DNA of 64,000 nt, taken from positions 434,001 to 498,000 of the forward strand of contig NZ_CP021912.1 of assembly GCF_003264115.1 (NCBI RefSeq), written 5' to 3'. How positions within the stretch are numbered: position 1 is the first letter of the stretch; each line of letters starts with the position of its first letter. Source of the stretch: Erythrobacter sp. KY5 (GTDB lineage: Bacteria > Pseudomonadota > Alphaproteobacteria > Sphingomonadales > Sphingomonadaceae). Below the pieces are notes generated by a model. That model made no database searches and was not told the origin of the DNA. It worked only from the letters and a program-made list of their open reading frames with translations. The translations under genes and the position numbers were made by a program. Positions 8,654 through 16,832 of this stretch are shown here, piece after piece.

Positions 8654-8983
8654 GCGTTCCTCTAAACAAATAAATAGTAATTATAAAAGGGTTGAAGGAG
8701 TCTGTTGGCCCTGTGGAAACCGGGAATTACCGGGCCCTGCCTGATTTCTCCCGCGCTGAGAAGCACCTTGTGTGTTTGGCGACTCCGCAGGCACCGTGAG
8801 TCAAGCTGGAACTATCCCCGCTGTCCGCAGCCTGTCGACATAACCTTTCCCGTGTCGAGAAGTCGTACGGCGAAATAGCGGATTGCGGGTATGTTTTCCT
8901 CTCCCATGCTTGTCGACACCTCTCTCCCTTAGTTTATGCCCCCCACTTTCCACAGGTCGCAATCGAGGCTAGCGAATCATTCG
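8654..8983. other. Candidate chromosomal replication origin (oriC), hemE-ppsR gap
   Basis: This 330-bp gap has no gene. Next to hemE is a very AT-rich stretch (8664-8690, AAACAAATAAATAGTAATTA onward). Two 9-mers, TGTGGAAAC at 8712-8720 and, in the opposite orientation, CTTTCCACA at 8946-8954, each match 7 of 9 bases of the DnaA box TTATCCACA. The perfect palindrome TGTCGACA occurs twice (8833-8840, 8911-8918). Position beside hemE, AT-rich DNA and nearby parS sites and parA fit a Caulobacter-type oriC. Box quality is modest, so the call rests mainly on context. Confidence 0.6.
8681..8686 (-). promoter_or_regulatory. hemE: Putative hemE -10 element
   Basis: Read on the minus strand this is a perfect TATAAT, 28 bp upstream of the hemE ATG, inside the AT-rich part of the origin candidate. 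The -35 region 17 bp upstream is weak. In Caulobacter a hemE promoter also lies inside the origin, so the overlap is expected. Confidence 0.45.
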
Positions 8984-9829
8984 ATGAACCGCCTGAACCT
9001 GCACCTTGTATCGGATTCGACCGGCGAAACGCTGGAGATGATTGCCAAGGCGGCGCTCGCGCAATTCGACGATCCGGAGGTGAGCAGACATTTCTGGCCG
9101 ATGGTGCGTTCGCGCCAGCATCTCGACAGAATAGTGCCGGATCTCGCAGCCAATCCGGGCCTTGTGCTCTTTACGCTCGTCAATCCTGAAACCCGTTCGC
9201 GTCTTGAAGAGCATTGTCGGCACCTTGGTCTTCCCGCGGTTCCCGTACTCGATCAGGTTACCGCTGCCCTCGAAGCGCAACTGGGTCAGGAAGCGCATGG
9301 CAGACCAGGCCGCCAGCATATGATGGACGCCGACTACTTCAAACGCGTCGACGCCATTCAGTACACGATCGCCCATGACGATGGCGTGGGGTATGAAGAC
9401 TGGGAAGATGCTGACATCGTGCTTGCCGGGGTGTCGCGCAGTTCGAAGACGCCAACCAGCATTTACCTCGCCAATCGCGGCTACAAGGTCGCAAACATTC
9501 CGCTGGTGGTGGAAAGCCCCCCGCCCAAGACCCTGTTCGGCCTGCGCCATCCCTTGGTCGTTGGCCTGACAACCGCGCCCGAGCGCCTTGTCCAGATCCG
9601 CCGCAATCGGCTCTTGTCGCTGAACGAGGGGACCGAGACATCCTATGTCGACAGCGAGAAGGTGAAATCCGAACTTCAGTTTGCGCGCCGGATGTTTGCC
9701 GATAATGGCTGGCCTGTGATCGATGTAACGCGCCGCTCGATTGAAGAAAGTGCAGCTGCGATCATCCGTCTCGTTCAAGAGCGCGAACGCAAGGATCGAC
9801 AGGTTGACGGGGTCTCAAAGCCGATATGA
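8984..9829 (+). CDS. ppsR: Pyruvate, phosphate dikinase regulatory protein (kinase/pyrophosphorylase, DUF299)
   Basis: Members of this family phosphorylate and dephosphorylate PEP synthase or pyruvate, phosphate dikinase, controlling PEP formation. From the ATG at 8984 the product is 281 residues and begins LNLHLVSDSTGETLEMIAKA, the characteristic N-terminus. The nucleotide-binding region GVSRSSKTPTSIYLA and YKVANIPLVVES are conserved. An in-frame ATG at 8936 would add 16 unconserved residues running into the origin candidate, so I reject it. The gene starts a plus-strand run with maf, aroE and coaE joined by 4-bp overlaps. The symbol is by family; the exact target is not shown. Confidence 0.92.
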   Translation: MNRLNLHLVSDSTGETLEMIAKAALAQFDDPEVSRHFWPMVRSRQHLDRIVPDLAANPGLVLFTLVNPETRSRLEEHCRHLGLPAVPVLDQVTAALEAQLGQEAHGRPGRQHMMDADYFKRVDAIQYTIAHDDGVGYEDWEDADIVLAGVSRSSKTPTSIYLANRGYKVANIPLVVESPPPKTLFGLRHPLVVGLTTAPERLVQIRRNRLLSLNEGTETSYVDSEKVKSELQFARRMFADNGWPVIDVTRRSIEESAAAIIRLVQERERKDRQVDGVSKPI

Positions 9830-10422
9830 AGCCGCCTGAGCTTGTTCTCGCATCGAAATCAGCTTCACGCCGCGCCATGCTTGATGCGGCGGGCGTGCCA
9901 TATCGCGCCGTGCCTGCCGAACTGGACGAGCGCGCTATCGAAGCCGGTCTTCTGGATGCCTCAGCGCCAGAAATTGCCGAAGCGTTGAGCGTTGCCAAGG
10001 CGGCAGCACTCGCACCGGACTTCCCCGATGCGATCGTTCTTGGCAGCGATTCCCTCGTCGTGGTCGATGGCGAACGTTTCGACAAACCAACCTCGCGTGA
10101 AAACGCTGCGGAGCATCTGCGCTTTTTCTCCGGCAAGGTGCTGGAGTTGCACAGCGCCGCAGCGCTAGTGCGGAAAGCTACCTGCGAATGGAGCTACGCC
10201 GATTGTGCGCGCCTTGCCGTGCGCGACCTTTCCGATGATTTTATCGAGCATTATCTAAGGCAGGAATGGCCCGAAGTGGGCTACACGGTGGGCTGCTTCA
10301 GGATCGAGGCAATGGGCGTGCAGTTATTTGAATCGATCGAGGGCGATCAATTCACCGTCCTTGGAATGCCATTGCTCGCCGTTCTCGAGGCGCTGCGCGA
10401 ACACGGCGTGTTGATGTCGTGA
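9826..10422 (+). CDS. maf: Maf-family nucleotide pyrophosphatase
   Basis: Maf proteins hydrolyse non-canonical or canonical nucleoside triphosphates to monophosphates and are linked to septum control. The 198-residue protein opens with LVLASKSASRRAML, the family phosphate-binding motif (S-SPRR type, here SASRR), and has IVLGSDSLVVVDG and FDKPTSRENA, matching the catalytic Asp/Lys segment. It overlaps ppsR upstream and the aroE GTG start downstream by 4 bp each. Substrate class (dTTP/UTP or 7-methyl-GTP) is not decided by what I can see. Confidence 0.92.
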   Translation: MKPPELVLASKSASRRAMLDAAGVPYRAVPAELDERAIEAGLLDASAPEIAEALSVAKAAALAPDFPDAIVLGSDSLVVVDGERFDKPTSRENAAEHLRFFSGKVLELHSAAALVRKATCEWSYADCARLAVRDLSDDFIEHYLRQEWPEVGYTVGCFRIEAMGVQLFESIEGDQFTVLGMPLLAVLEALREHGVLMS

Positions 10423-11282
10423 CTGCACCGCCTCCCTTGGCGCAGGTGATTGGAGATCCGATCGCGCAGTCAAAATCGCCGCTCATTCACCGTTTTTGGC
10501 TGGAGAAACTCGGGCTTCCCGGCGATTATACCGCAGAACATGTCACAGCCGATGGCGTTGCCGAGTATCTTGAAGCCTCTCGTACGCAACCAGGCTGGGC
10601 TGGCTGCAACGTCACTATGCCGCACAAACAGTCGATCATCCCTTTGCTGGACGCGCTCGATCCGGTTGCCGAGAAACTGGGGGCGGTGAACACGGTCGTG
10701 CGGAGCGAGAACGGCTCTCTTACGGGCTACAACACCGATGCGGGCGGGTTTCTCGAACCTCTCAGCGAGGAGCTTGCGAACAATCACCTGTTTCGCATGG
10801 CAAGGATCATCGGGACCGGCGGCGCGGCACGGGCAATCATCGCAAACCTGGCAGATCAGGGCTTCACGCTTGTCGTAGCTGGTCGGGATCCGGCCAAAGC
10901 GCGGCGATTGCTCGATGAGCTGGCACCGCACGGCGAGCATCACGCGATAGATATATCGCACTTTTCAGACCCGACCGACTTTGCGTTCGATGACCGCGAA
11001 GGCTGCATGGATCTGATCGTCAACGCTTCGCCACTCGGCATGACGGGCAATGCGCCTCTACCGTTCGACCTTACACACGCGCCGCCGCGGTCGATTGTCT
11101 ACGACATTGTGACCAGTCCGGTGGAAACCCCGCTGTTGAAGAATGCGAGGCGGGCAGGATTTCGTACGATCGGCGGTCTTTCGATGCTGATCGGTCAGGC
11201 CGATATCGCATTTGAAAAATTCTACGGCGAAAGACCTCCACGAGATTGTGATCCAGCCCTGATGGAATTGTTGTCGCAATGA
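10419..11282 (+). CDS. aroE: Shikimate dehydrogenase AroE
   Basis: AroE reduces 3-dehydroshikimate with NADPH in aromatic amino acid synthesis. The 287-residue protein has the shikimate-binding IAQSKSPLIHRFW, the catalytic Lys in NVTMPHK and Asp in GYNTDAGGF, then the nucleotide loop GTGGAARAI and the C-terminal GGLSMLIGQA. The GTG start overlaps the maf stop (GTGA) and the stop overlaps the coaE ATG, so translation is coupled along the operon. Confidence 0.96.
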   Translation: MTAPPPLAQVIGDPIAQSKSPLIHRFWLEKLGLPGDYTAEHVTADGVAEYLEASRTQPGWAGCNVTMPHKQSIIPLLDALDPVAEKLGAVNTVVRSENGSLTGYNTDAGGFLEPLSEELANNHLFRMARIIGTGGAARAIIANLADQGFTLVVAGRDPAKARRLLDELAPHGEHHAIDISHFSDPTDFAFDDREGCMDLIVNASPLGMTGNAPLPFDLTHAPPRSIVYDIVTSPVETPLLKNARRAGFRTIGGLSMLIGQADIAFEKFYGERPPRDCDPALMELLSQ

Positions 11283-11887
11283 CACGGCCGGTTATCATCG
11301 GGCTCACCGGTTCAATCGGTATGGGCAAAACGACGGTTGCCGCCATGTTCGAGAAAGCGGGCGTTCCGGTTTTCGATGCAGATGCGGCGGTGCGCGCGAT
11401 GCAGGGTCCTGATGGCGAACTCCTACCTGCGATTGAGTCGGCTTTCCCGGGTTCGACCGGCCCTGATGGCGTAGACCGGGACGCGCTCGGCAAGATTGTG
11501 TTTGGCGACAAGGAAAAGCTCGCAAAGCTGGAAGCGATCGTTCATCCAGCGGTCGGGCGTAAACGCGCGGCCTTTCTTGACGAAAACGCACAGGCGCCGA
11601 TTATCCTGTTCGACATACCGCTCCTGTTCGAAGGCGGAGGCAACAAGGCGGTTGATGTGGTCGTCGTAGTGTCCGCTCCCGCCCAGGTGCAGCGCGAGCG
11701 TGTCCTCGCGCGGCCTGGCATGACGGAAGAAAAGTTTGAACATATTCTGGGACTTCAGACGCCAGATGCAGAAAAGCGAGCCGGGGCCGACCATATCATC
11801 GACACAGGCACCTCGCTTGAGGAAACAAAAGCGCAGGTACAGGCAATCGTCGAACAGCTGCGTTCCGCTATGGCCGATAACGGTTGA
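11279..11887 (+). CDS. coaE: Dephospho-CoA kinase CoaE
   Basis: CoaE phosphorylates the 3'-hydroxyl of dephospho-CoA, the last step of coenzyme A synthesis. The 202-residue protein has P-loop GLTGSIGMGKTT near residue 9, the DADAAV motif and FDIPLLFEGG. The ATG overlaps the aroE stop by 4 bp. Placement with dnaQ downstream is the common alphaproteobacterial order at the origin. Confidence 0.96.
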   Translation: MTRPVIIGLTGSIGMGKTTVAAMFEKAGVPVFDADAAVRAMQGPDGELLPAIESAFPGSTGPDGVDRDALGKIVFGDKEKLAKLEAIVHPAVGRKRAAFLDENAQAPIILFDIPLLFEGGGNKAVDVVVVVSAPAQVQRERVLARPGMTEEKFEHILGLQTPDAEKRAGADHIIDTGTSLEETKAQVQAIVEQLRSAMADNG

Positions 11888-11939
11888 AGCGCACCCTCCC
11901 CTATTGCCTTGCCGCTCGCATGGGTGAATAACGCTGCAA

Positions 11940-12644
11940 ATGCGTGAAGTGATTTTCGACACCGAAACAACTGGCCTCGATCCAAAAACCGGGGACCGAA
12001 TGGTGGAAATCGGATGCGTCGAAATGGTGGGGCGAGTTGAAACCGGGCGCTCTTACCACGCTTATTACAATCCTGAACGCGATATGCCTGCCGCTGCCGA
12101 AGCGGTTCACGGCCTTTCGATCTCGTTCCTGGAAACAAAGCCCAAGTTTTCCGAAACCGCTGGCGAGTTGCTCGACTTCCTTGGTGATGCGCCGCTCGTG
12201 GCGCACAATGCCGGCTTCGATTTCGGTTTTCTCAATTCGGAACTCGAACGGATCGGGCGCGAACCGATCGCGATGGATCGGATGGTCGATACCATCGCGA
12301 TCGCGCGCAAGAAGCATCCCGGTGCCAAGCTTTCGCTGGACGCGCTGTGCACGCGCTATGGCATCGATCGCAGCCATCGCGTGAAACACGGCGCACTGCT
12401 CGACGCAGAACTGCTGGCGCAGGTCTATGTCGAATTGACAGGCGGGCGGCAAATCGGTCTCGAACTGGCAGCACAGACAGCTGACGATGCGCGCGCTGCA
12501 TCGGAAAAACTCGTCGAAACGGTAATCGGGAGACGGCCTGACAAACCAGTGCGCGAGCCGCGACCGCATGCGGCAAGCGAAAGTGAATTGGCGAAGCATC
12601 GCGAATTTGTCGGAGGGATCAAGGACGCGATCTGGGCTCGATAG
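11940..12644 (+). CDS. dnaQ: DNA polymerase III epsilon subunit (3'-5' exonuclease)
   Basis: This is the proofreading subunit of the replicase. The DEDDh exonuclease domain spans roughly residues 1-170, with Asp7 and Glu9 in IFDTETTGLD (Exo I), HNAGFDFGFL (Exo II) and HGALLDAELLAQVY (Exo III). The C-terminal tail of about 60 residues is variable and linker-like, as expected for polymerase alpha binding. Length 234 is normal. It follows coaE by 52 bp. Confidence 0.95.
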   Translation: MREVIFDTETTGLDPKTGDRMVEIGCVEMVGRVETGRSYHAYYNPERDMPAAAEAVHGLSISFLETKPKFSETAGELLDFLGDAPLVAHNAGFDFGFLNSELERIGREPIAMDRMVDTIAIARKKHPGAKLSLDALCTRYGIDRSHRVKHGALLDAELLAQVYVELTGGRQIGLELAAQTADDARAASEKLVETVIGRRPDKPVREPRPHAASESELAKHREFVGGIKDAIWAR

Positions 12645-12672
12645 GACTATCCAACAATAAGGAGTGGTGACG

Positions 12673-13236
12673 ATGGATATCCGGATTTCAGGACATCAGG
12701 TTGAAACCGGCGCAGCGCTCCAGGAGCATGCGTCGGACAGGCTGGGCGGTATTGTCGACAAGTACTTTGATCGCGCGCTTTCTTCGCATGTCACGTTTGG
12801 CAAAGCGCCAGCCGGGGCCTTTTCCTGCGATATCATCACTCATGTGACGCAGGGCATGATCCTCAAGTCGCAAGCGAGCGCGCAAGACGCCCATCATGCG
12901 CTCGACGAAGCCGCAGCCAAGATCGAGAAGCAATTGCGGCGCTACAAACGGCGTCTGAAGGATCGGCACGAACGCGCCTTGCAAGTGCGCGCTCAGGAAG
13001 AGGCCGCCTATACCATCTTCGCGGCGGAAGAGAGCGAAGAAGAGGCGCCCACAGATGCGCCACCCGTAATCGCTGAGACCAGCGTTGATATCCCTGAATC
13101 GAGCGTCGCTGACGCGGTCATGATGCTGGATTTGCGCGATACTCCGGCGTTGTTCTTCAAAAATGCTGGAACTGGCAGGCATAATATGGTTTATCGCCGC
13201 GCAGACGGCTCGATCGGATGGGTTGAGCCGCGTTAG
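12673..13236 (+). CDS. hpf: Ribosome hibernation-promoting factor, long form
   Basis: Long HPF binds the small ribosomal subunit and dimerises 70S ribosomes in stationary phase. The N-terminal YfiA-like domain begins MDIRISGHQVETGAALQEHA and covers about 105 residues; after a Glu/Ala-rich linker the C-terminal dimerisation domain ends ADAVMMLDLRDTPALFFKNA and RRADGSIGWVEPR. The ATG at 12673 has AAGGAG eight bases upstream, whereas the GTG at 12664 overlaps that site. The following ptsN mirrors the rpoN-hpf-ptsN order of other proteobacteria, but rpoN is not here. Confidence 0.94.
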   Translation: MDIRISGHQVETGAALQEHASDRLGGIVDKYFDRALSSHVTFGKAPAGAFSCDIITHVTQGMILKSQASAQDAHHALDEAAAKIEKQLRRYKRRLKDRHERALQVRAQEEAAYTIFAAEESEEEAPTDAPPVIAETSVDIPESSVADAVMMLDLRDTPALFFKNAGTGRHNMVYRRADGSIGWVEPR

Positions 13237-13353
13237 GACCTCGATAACGTGAAACCGGAACGGTAATCACGAAGAACCGAGGGGGAGGTCCAACCCATTG
13301 AACTTGGCAGAACGGGCCGCATGTGTGCGACCTCGCGCCTTGTTTGGAGATTG

Positions 13354-13863
13354 ATGAACTTTGATCCAAGCGATCGAGGTTACCGGGATTTCGTGAATAC
13401 AATGGACGTAAACATCAAACTCGAGCCTGAGGCCATCGGCTTCGCTCGCCTTGCGAGCAGTCAGCAGGTGCTGGACCACCTGTCGCAGCTCTACGCGAAA
13501 GCCTACGGCCTGGAACCGGCAGAAGTCCTCGATGGGCTGGAGCAACGCGAAGCGCTTGGCAGCACTGGTTTTGGCCGAGGCGTTGCCATTCCGCACTGCC
13601 GCAGTTCGTCGGTCAACCGGCCGACCATGGCGATCCTGAAGCTTGAGCAACCCGTTGATTTCAAGTCGGTGGACACCGTTCCAGTCAGCCTCGCTTTTGG
13701 TCTTGTGTCGCCCGAAAGTGCCGGTGCTACCCACCTTCACGCTCTTGCGGCAATTTCGCGGATGGTGCGCGATGAGGCGATGCTGGTTGCCCTGACCGAA
13801 GCGCCCGACCCCGATGCCCTGTTTGGCCTCCTGACCAACCAACTCCTGCGCGATGCTGCCTGA
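13354..13863 (+). CDS. ptsN: Nitrogen-regulatory PTS EIIA component (EIIANtr)
   Basis: EIIANtr is the terminal phosphoacceptor of the nitrogen-related phosphotransferase system and regulates by phosphorylation state. The phosphorylatable His81 lies in GFGRGVAIPHCR, and the tail NQLLRDA is typical of the family. I chose the ATG at 13354 because GGAGA lies just upstream; the ATG at 13402 (MDVNIKLEPE) gives 153 residues, closer to the family norm, and is a real alternative. It follows hpf and overlaps the thioesterase gene by 11 bp. Confidence 0.9.
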   Translation: MNFDPSDRGYRDFVNTMDVNIKLEPEAIGFARLASSQQVLDHLSQLYAKAYGLEPAEVLDGLEQREALGSTGFGRGVAIPHCRSSSVNRPTMAILKLEQPVDFKSVDTVPVSLAFGLVSPESAGATHLHALAAISRMVRDEAMLVALTEAPDPDALFGLLTNQLLRDAA

Positions 13864-14320
13864 CGCAGAGCGAGTGGAAGACGGCGCCAGCCAGCATTAC
13901 CGCGCGCTTGAGCGTCTCTACGAGTCTGCTCCGATCAACGACAAGTTTGCATCACGCCTCGAAATCAGGGGCGAGGGGCTGTCGCGTCTCACCTTTTCGA
14001 TCACACAGGATGTATATCATGCCGCGGGCGCAGCGCATGGGACGATCTACTTCAAGATGCTGGACGATGCGGCCTTCTACGCCGCGAACACGCTCGCCAC
14101 CGACCGCTTTCTGCTCACCACCAGCTTCAACCTCCACTTCACCAAGCCCGTGCGAGTGGGCGAAGTGGTGGCCGAAGGCCGCTGGGTAAGCGGCAGGCGC
14201 CGTGTCTTTGTCGCCGAAAGCCGTCTGATCGATACAGAAGGCGATGAGATCGGTCGCGGAACGGGCACTTTCATGCGCTCACGCATCGCCCTGTCGAGCC
14301 TTGATGGCTATTCAAGCTAG
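13853..14320 (+). CDS. PaaI-type hotdog thioesterase
   Basis: This 155-residue protein has the single hotdog domain of the PaaI/4HBT thioesterases, which hydrolyse acyl- or aryl-CoA. The central motif VYHAAGAAHGTIYFKMLDDAAFYAAN corresponds to the HGG...D helix region, split here as HG-TIYFKMLDDA, followed by the strand FLLTTSFNLHFTKPVRVGEV. The start lies inside the ptsN 3' end, an 11-bp overlap. Substrate is unknown. Confidence 0.85.
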   Translation: MLPDAERVEDGASQHYRALERLYESAPINDKFASRLEIRGEGLSRLTFSITQDVYHAAGAAHGTIYFKMLDDAAFYAANTLATDRFLLTTSFNLHFTKPVRVGEVVAEGRWVSGRRRVFVAESRLIDTEGDEIGRGTGTFMRSRIALSSLDGYSS

Positions 14321-14335
14321 AATGCGCCCTCTTCC

Positions 14336-14671
14336 ATGAGCGAAAGACTGCCCACGCATCTCGAAGTGGCTGCATTGATCCGTCTGGTTGAATCGCAGGG
14401 CGGCAGCGCAATGGTGCTTGCAAAGGGTGAGCGCGATGCAGGGACGGTTCTCATAGTAACCATGCATCGCGGGCGGGATGCAAAACTATTCGAAAGGATG
14501 CCGCAACTCGATGGTTCACGATCATTCGTTGCGACAAAATCGCAAGATACTGAAAAACCTCTTGAATTTGCCGAGTATCTCGACCGCAGAAAACGCCAGG
14601 ATCCCGATGTCTGGATTATTGAGGTGGATATCGACGGTGGAGAACGGTTCGTCGAACTTTTGCCGCGTTAA
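14336..14671 (+). CDS. DUF1491 family protein
   Basis: This 111-residue protein fits DUF1491, an alphaproteobacterial family of unknown role. Visible family-like segments are LEVAALIRLVESQGG, near the N-terminus, GTVLIVTMHRGRDAKLFERM and the C-terminal DPDVWIIEVDIDGGERFVELLP. It is small and soluble, with no signal peptide or catalytic motif. It lies 15 bp after the thioesterase gene and probably ends that transcript. Confidence 0.85.
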   Translation: MSERLPTHLEVAALIRLVESQGGSAMVLAKGERDAGTVLIVTMHRGRDAKLFERMPQLDGSRSFVATKSQDTEKPLEFAEYLDRRKRQDPDVWIIEVDIDGGERFVELLPR

Positions 14672-14871
14672 CTTGACCTAGTTTCATTTGTGACTATTTG
14701 GCCGCGAGCTTCAAGACGCGCAGGCCATTTCGAGCGATAATTCGATCGCTTGATCTGGCACGCAGACGGGGGGCAGCCGGCAGGCACAACCAGGACCCAC
14801 TTCTCAAGACGAAAAATCGTCATGGTCCTCACCTGCGTCGGAGCTTGCTCACCGCATAAAAAGCACAATTG

Positions 14872-15534
14872 ATGGGTCATAAGACGTACTCGTTGAGTGC
14901 GGTCGCAGTAGCAGCGGCTGCAAGTTTGAGTTTTTCCAGCGCAGATAGCGCTGTCGCATCCGCCCAGGATGTTCAGGCAATGCCGCAAACCGACATTGCA
15001 CAGCCGGCCCAGGAGGCCGTTGAGATCGTGCCGCAGCAGCCGGTATTTGTCTCAGAAGAAGTCGTTCAGCCGCTCGAAGAAACGAGCGCCTACGATAATG
15101 CCACCGATAATCAGGCCACGTCGCTTCGCGAACTGGTTGGAAAGGTCGAAACGGCAGACAAGCTTTCCGAACAGATGCACTGCCTTGCAGGTGCTGTTTA
15201 CTTCGAATCGCGCGGTGAGCCGCTTGATGGCCAGCTGGCTGTCGCGCAGGTCGTGATCAATCGCTCAGAAGATCGTCGCTGGCCAGCCAGCTATTGCGGT
15301 GTGGTTTACCAGCGCGCGCAGTTTTCCTTCGTGCGCGGCGGTCGCATGCCGCAGATCAACAAGTCTTCGGATGCGTGGAAGCGCGCCAAAGCTGTTGCCA
15401 AGATTGCGCATGAAGGCATGTGGCAATCAGAAGCGTCGGACGCTGTCTATTTCCACGCAAACTACGTTCGTCCGGGGTGGAGCCGTCGCAAGACGCGTCT
15501 CGCGCAGATCGACACGCACATTTTCTACCGTTGA
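14872..15534 (+). CDS. Exported SleB-type cell wall hydrolase
   Basis: The protein has an N-terminal hydrophobic export segment (about residues 8-28), an acidic Gln/Glu/Pro-rich linker, and a C-terminal SleB/Hydrolase_2 domain from about residue 97. The domain shows MHCLAGAVYFESRGEP, with the catalytic Glu, then AVAQVVINR and the C-terminal HANYVRPGW. Such enzymes cleave peptidoglycan glycan strands. The ATG at 14872 is preferred over a TTG one codon upstream. The gene has its own 200-bp upstream region and a strong terminator, so it is monocistronic. Confidence 0.9.
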   Translation: MGHKTYSLSAVAVAAAASLSFSSADSAVASAQDVQAMPQTDIAQPAQEAVEIVPQQPVFVSEEVVQPLEETSAYDNATDNQATSLRELVGKVETADKLSEQMHCLAGAVYFESRGEPLDGQLAVAQVVINRSEDRRWPASYCGVVYQRAQFSFVRGGRMPQINKSSDAWKRAKAVAKIAHEGMWQSEASDAVYFHANYVRPGWSRRKTRLAQIDTHIFYR

Positions 15535-15561
15535 GGCAAAGCTCGCCATCGGAACAGGAGA

Positions 15562-15587
15562 CCCCGCCTTTATCGGCGGGGTTTTTT
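15562..15587 (+). terminator. Strong intrinsic terminator of the cell wall hydrolase gene
   Basis: CCCCGCC (15562-15568) pairs perfectly with GGCGGGG (15575-15581) around a TTTATC loop, followed directly by six T residues. This is a textbook rho-independent terminator 28 bp after the stop codon, and it separates the gene from the convergent xth. Confidence 0.95.
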
Positions 15588-15597
15588 GTTGGGCGTT

Positions 15598-16404
15598 CTA
15601 GAAATCGAGCCTTGCCCAGGTCGGCGCGTGATCGCTCGCTTTCTCGCGTCCACGGTGCTCGCGGTCGACGCCGACGCTTATCAGCTTGTCCGCCATTTCG
15701 GGTGACAGCAGGATGTGGTCGATCCGAAACCCGTGATCGCGCTGCCATGCACCGGCCTGATAATCCCAATATGTCCAGACACTGCCGCGCGGATTGTGGG
15801 TTCGCACAGCGTCGGTCCAACCGTCGGCTAGCAAACGAGCATAGGCGGCGCGCGATTCAGGTTGCATGAGCGCGTCCGACGCCATCGCCTTGACCGAGAA
15901 AACGTCATCATCCTCGGGAATGACGTTGAAATCGCCGAGCACCGCGGCTGGCACCTCACTTTTCCAGATCTGCGCCATCCGTGCGCGCAGCTTCTTCATC
16001 CAGGCCAGCTTGTAATCGAATTTGGGCCCCGGCTGCGGGTTGCCATTGGGAAGATAGATGCAGACGATCCGGCAAGTCTTGCCTTCGCGCTCAATATCGA
16101 CCTCAAGATATCGGGCCTGCTCGCCCTCGCCGTCCTTTGGGCCGTCGATCCCAAGTCCGCGCTGGACTTCAGTGGCTGAATATCCCGCATTGGAATCGGC
16201 AAGGATCGCGACGCCGTTAAACGCTTTTTGACCATGCCAGATCGCCCGGTATCCGAGCTCCTCGAACTCGGATGAAGGAAAGTCCGCATCCTGGCTTTTG
16301 ACTTCCTGGAGACATGCGACCGAAGGCCGCGTTTCTTCGAGCCATTCCTTGAGGCGCGGGAGCCGGGCTTTGATCCCGTTTATGTTGTAGGTCGCGATCT
16401 TCAT
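15598..16404 (-). CDS. xth: Exodeoxyribonuclease III
   Basis: This member of the endonuclease/exonuclease/phosphatase family repairs abasic DNA and removes 3' blocks. Conserved segments are MKIATYNINGIKARL at the N-terminus, CLQEVKSQDADFP (metal-binding Glu), NGNPQPGPKFDYKLAW, LGDFNVIPEDDDV and the C-terminal FRIDHILLSPEM and SDHAPTWARL. The ATG at 16404 starts the family sequence; an ATG at 16416 adds four residues, and neither has a clear Shine-Dalgarno. It is followed by an A-type carrier upstream on the same strand, about 50 bp away. Confidence 0.95.
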   Translation of the reverse strand: MKIATYNINGIKARLPRLKEWLEETRPSVACLQEVKSQDADFPSSEFEELGYRAIWHGQKAFNGVAILADSNAGYSATEVQRGLGIDGPKDGEGEQARYLEVDIEREGKTCRIVCIYLPNGNPQPGPKFDYKLAWMKKLRARMAQIWKSEVPAAVLGDFNVIPEDDDVFSVKAMASDALMQPESRAAYARLLADGWTDAVRTHNPRGSVWTYWDYQAGAWQRDHGFRIDHILLSPEMADKLISVGVDREHRGREKASDHAPTWARLDF

Positions 16405-16453
16405 GGGATTATCCATGAAGGATAGTGTCGGGCGCGTCTATCGTCAGATGCGC

Positions 16454-16783
16454 CTAGATCCCGAAGCTTGATCCACAGCCGCAGCCCGCTGCCGCGTTCG
16501 GGTTTTCGACCCGGAAGGCCGCGCCGCCCAGTGATTCGACGAAGTCGACGACGCTGCCGTCTACAAGATCAAGACTGACCGGATCGACGACGAGCTTTAC
16601 ACCGTCGGTTTCGCTCACCGCATCATCGCTGTCAGCGCCATCGGCCAGATCGAACTTGTACTGAAACCCTGAACAGCCCCCTCCCTCGACCGAGAGACGA
16701 AGAATAGCGGGCTTCGTCTGCTTCTGGGCAATCCATGCCACACGTTTTGCAGCGGCTGGGGTGAGGGTGAGTGTCTGGCTCAT
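16454..16783 (-). CDS. erpA: A-type iron-sulfur carrier (ErpA/IscA family)
   Basis: This 109-residue HesB/IscA-family protein inserts Fe-S clusters into target enzymes. The three conserved cysteines are visible: one in GGGCSGFQYKF and two in the terminal AGCGCGSSFGI. It is not in the suf operon at 43-51 kb, which has its own A-type protein, so the genome has at least two. Assignment to ErpA rather than IscA rests on its isolated position and GGGCSGFQY motif and is tentative. Confidence 0.88.
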   Translation of the reverse strand: MSQTLTLTPAAAKRVAWIAQKQTKPAILRLSVEGGGCSGFQYKFDLADGADSDDAVSETDGVKLVVDPVSLDLVDGSVVDFVESLGGAAFRVENPNAAAGCGCGSSFGI

Positions 16784-16832
16784 ATTTGCGATTTAGGTGT
16801 GCAGATCCATTTCACAAGGCTGTGCGATGTTA

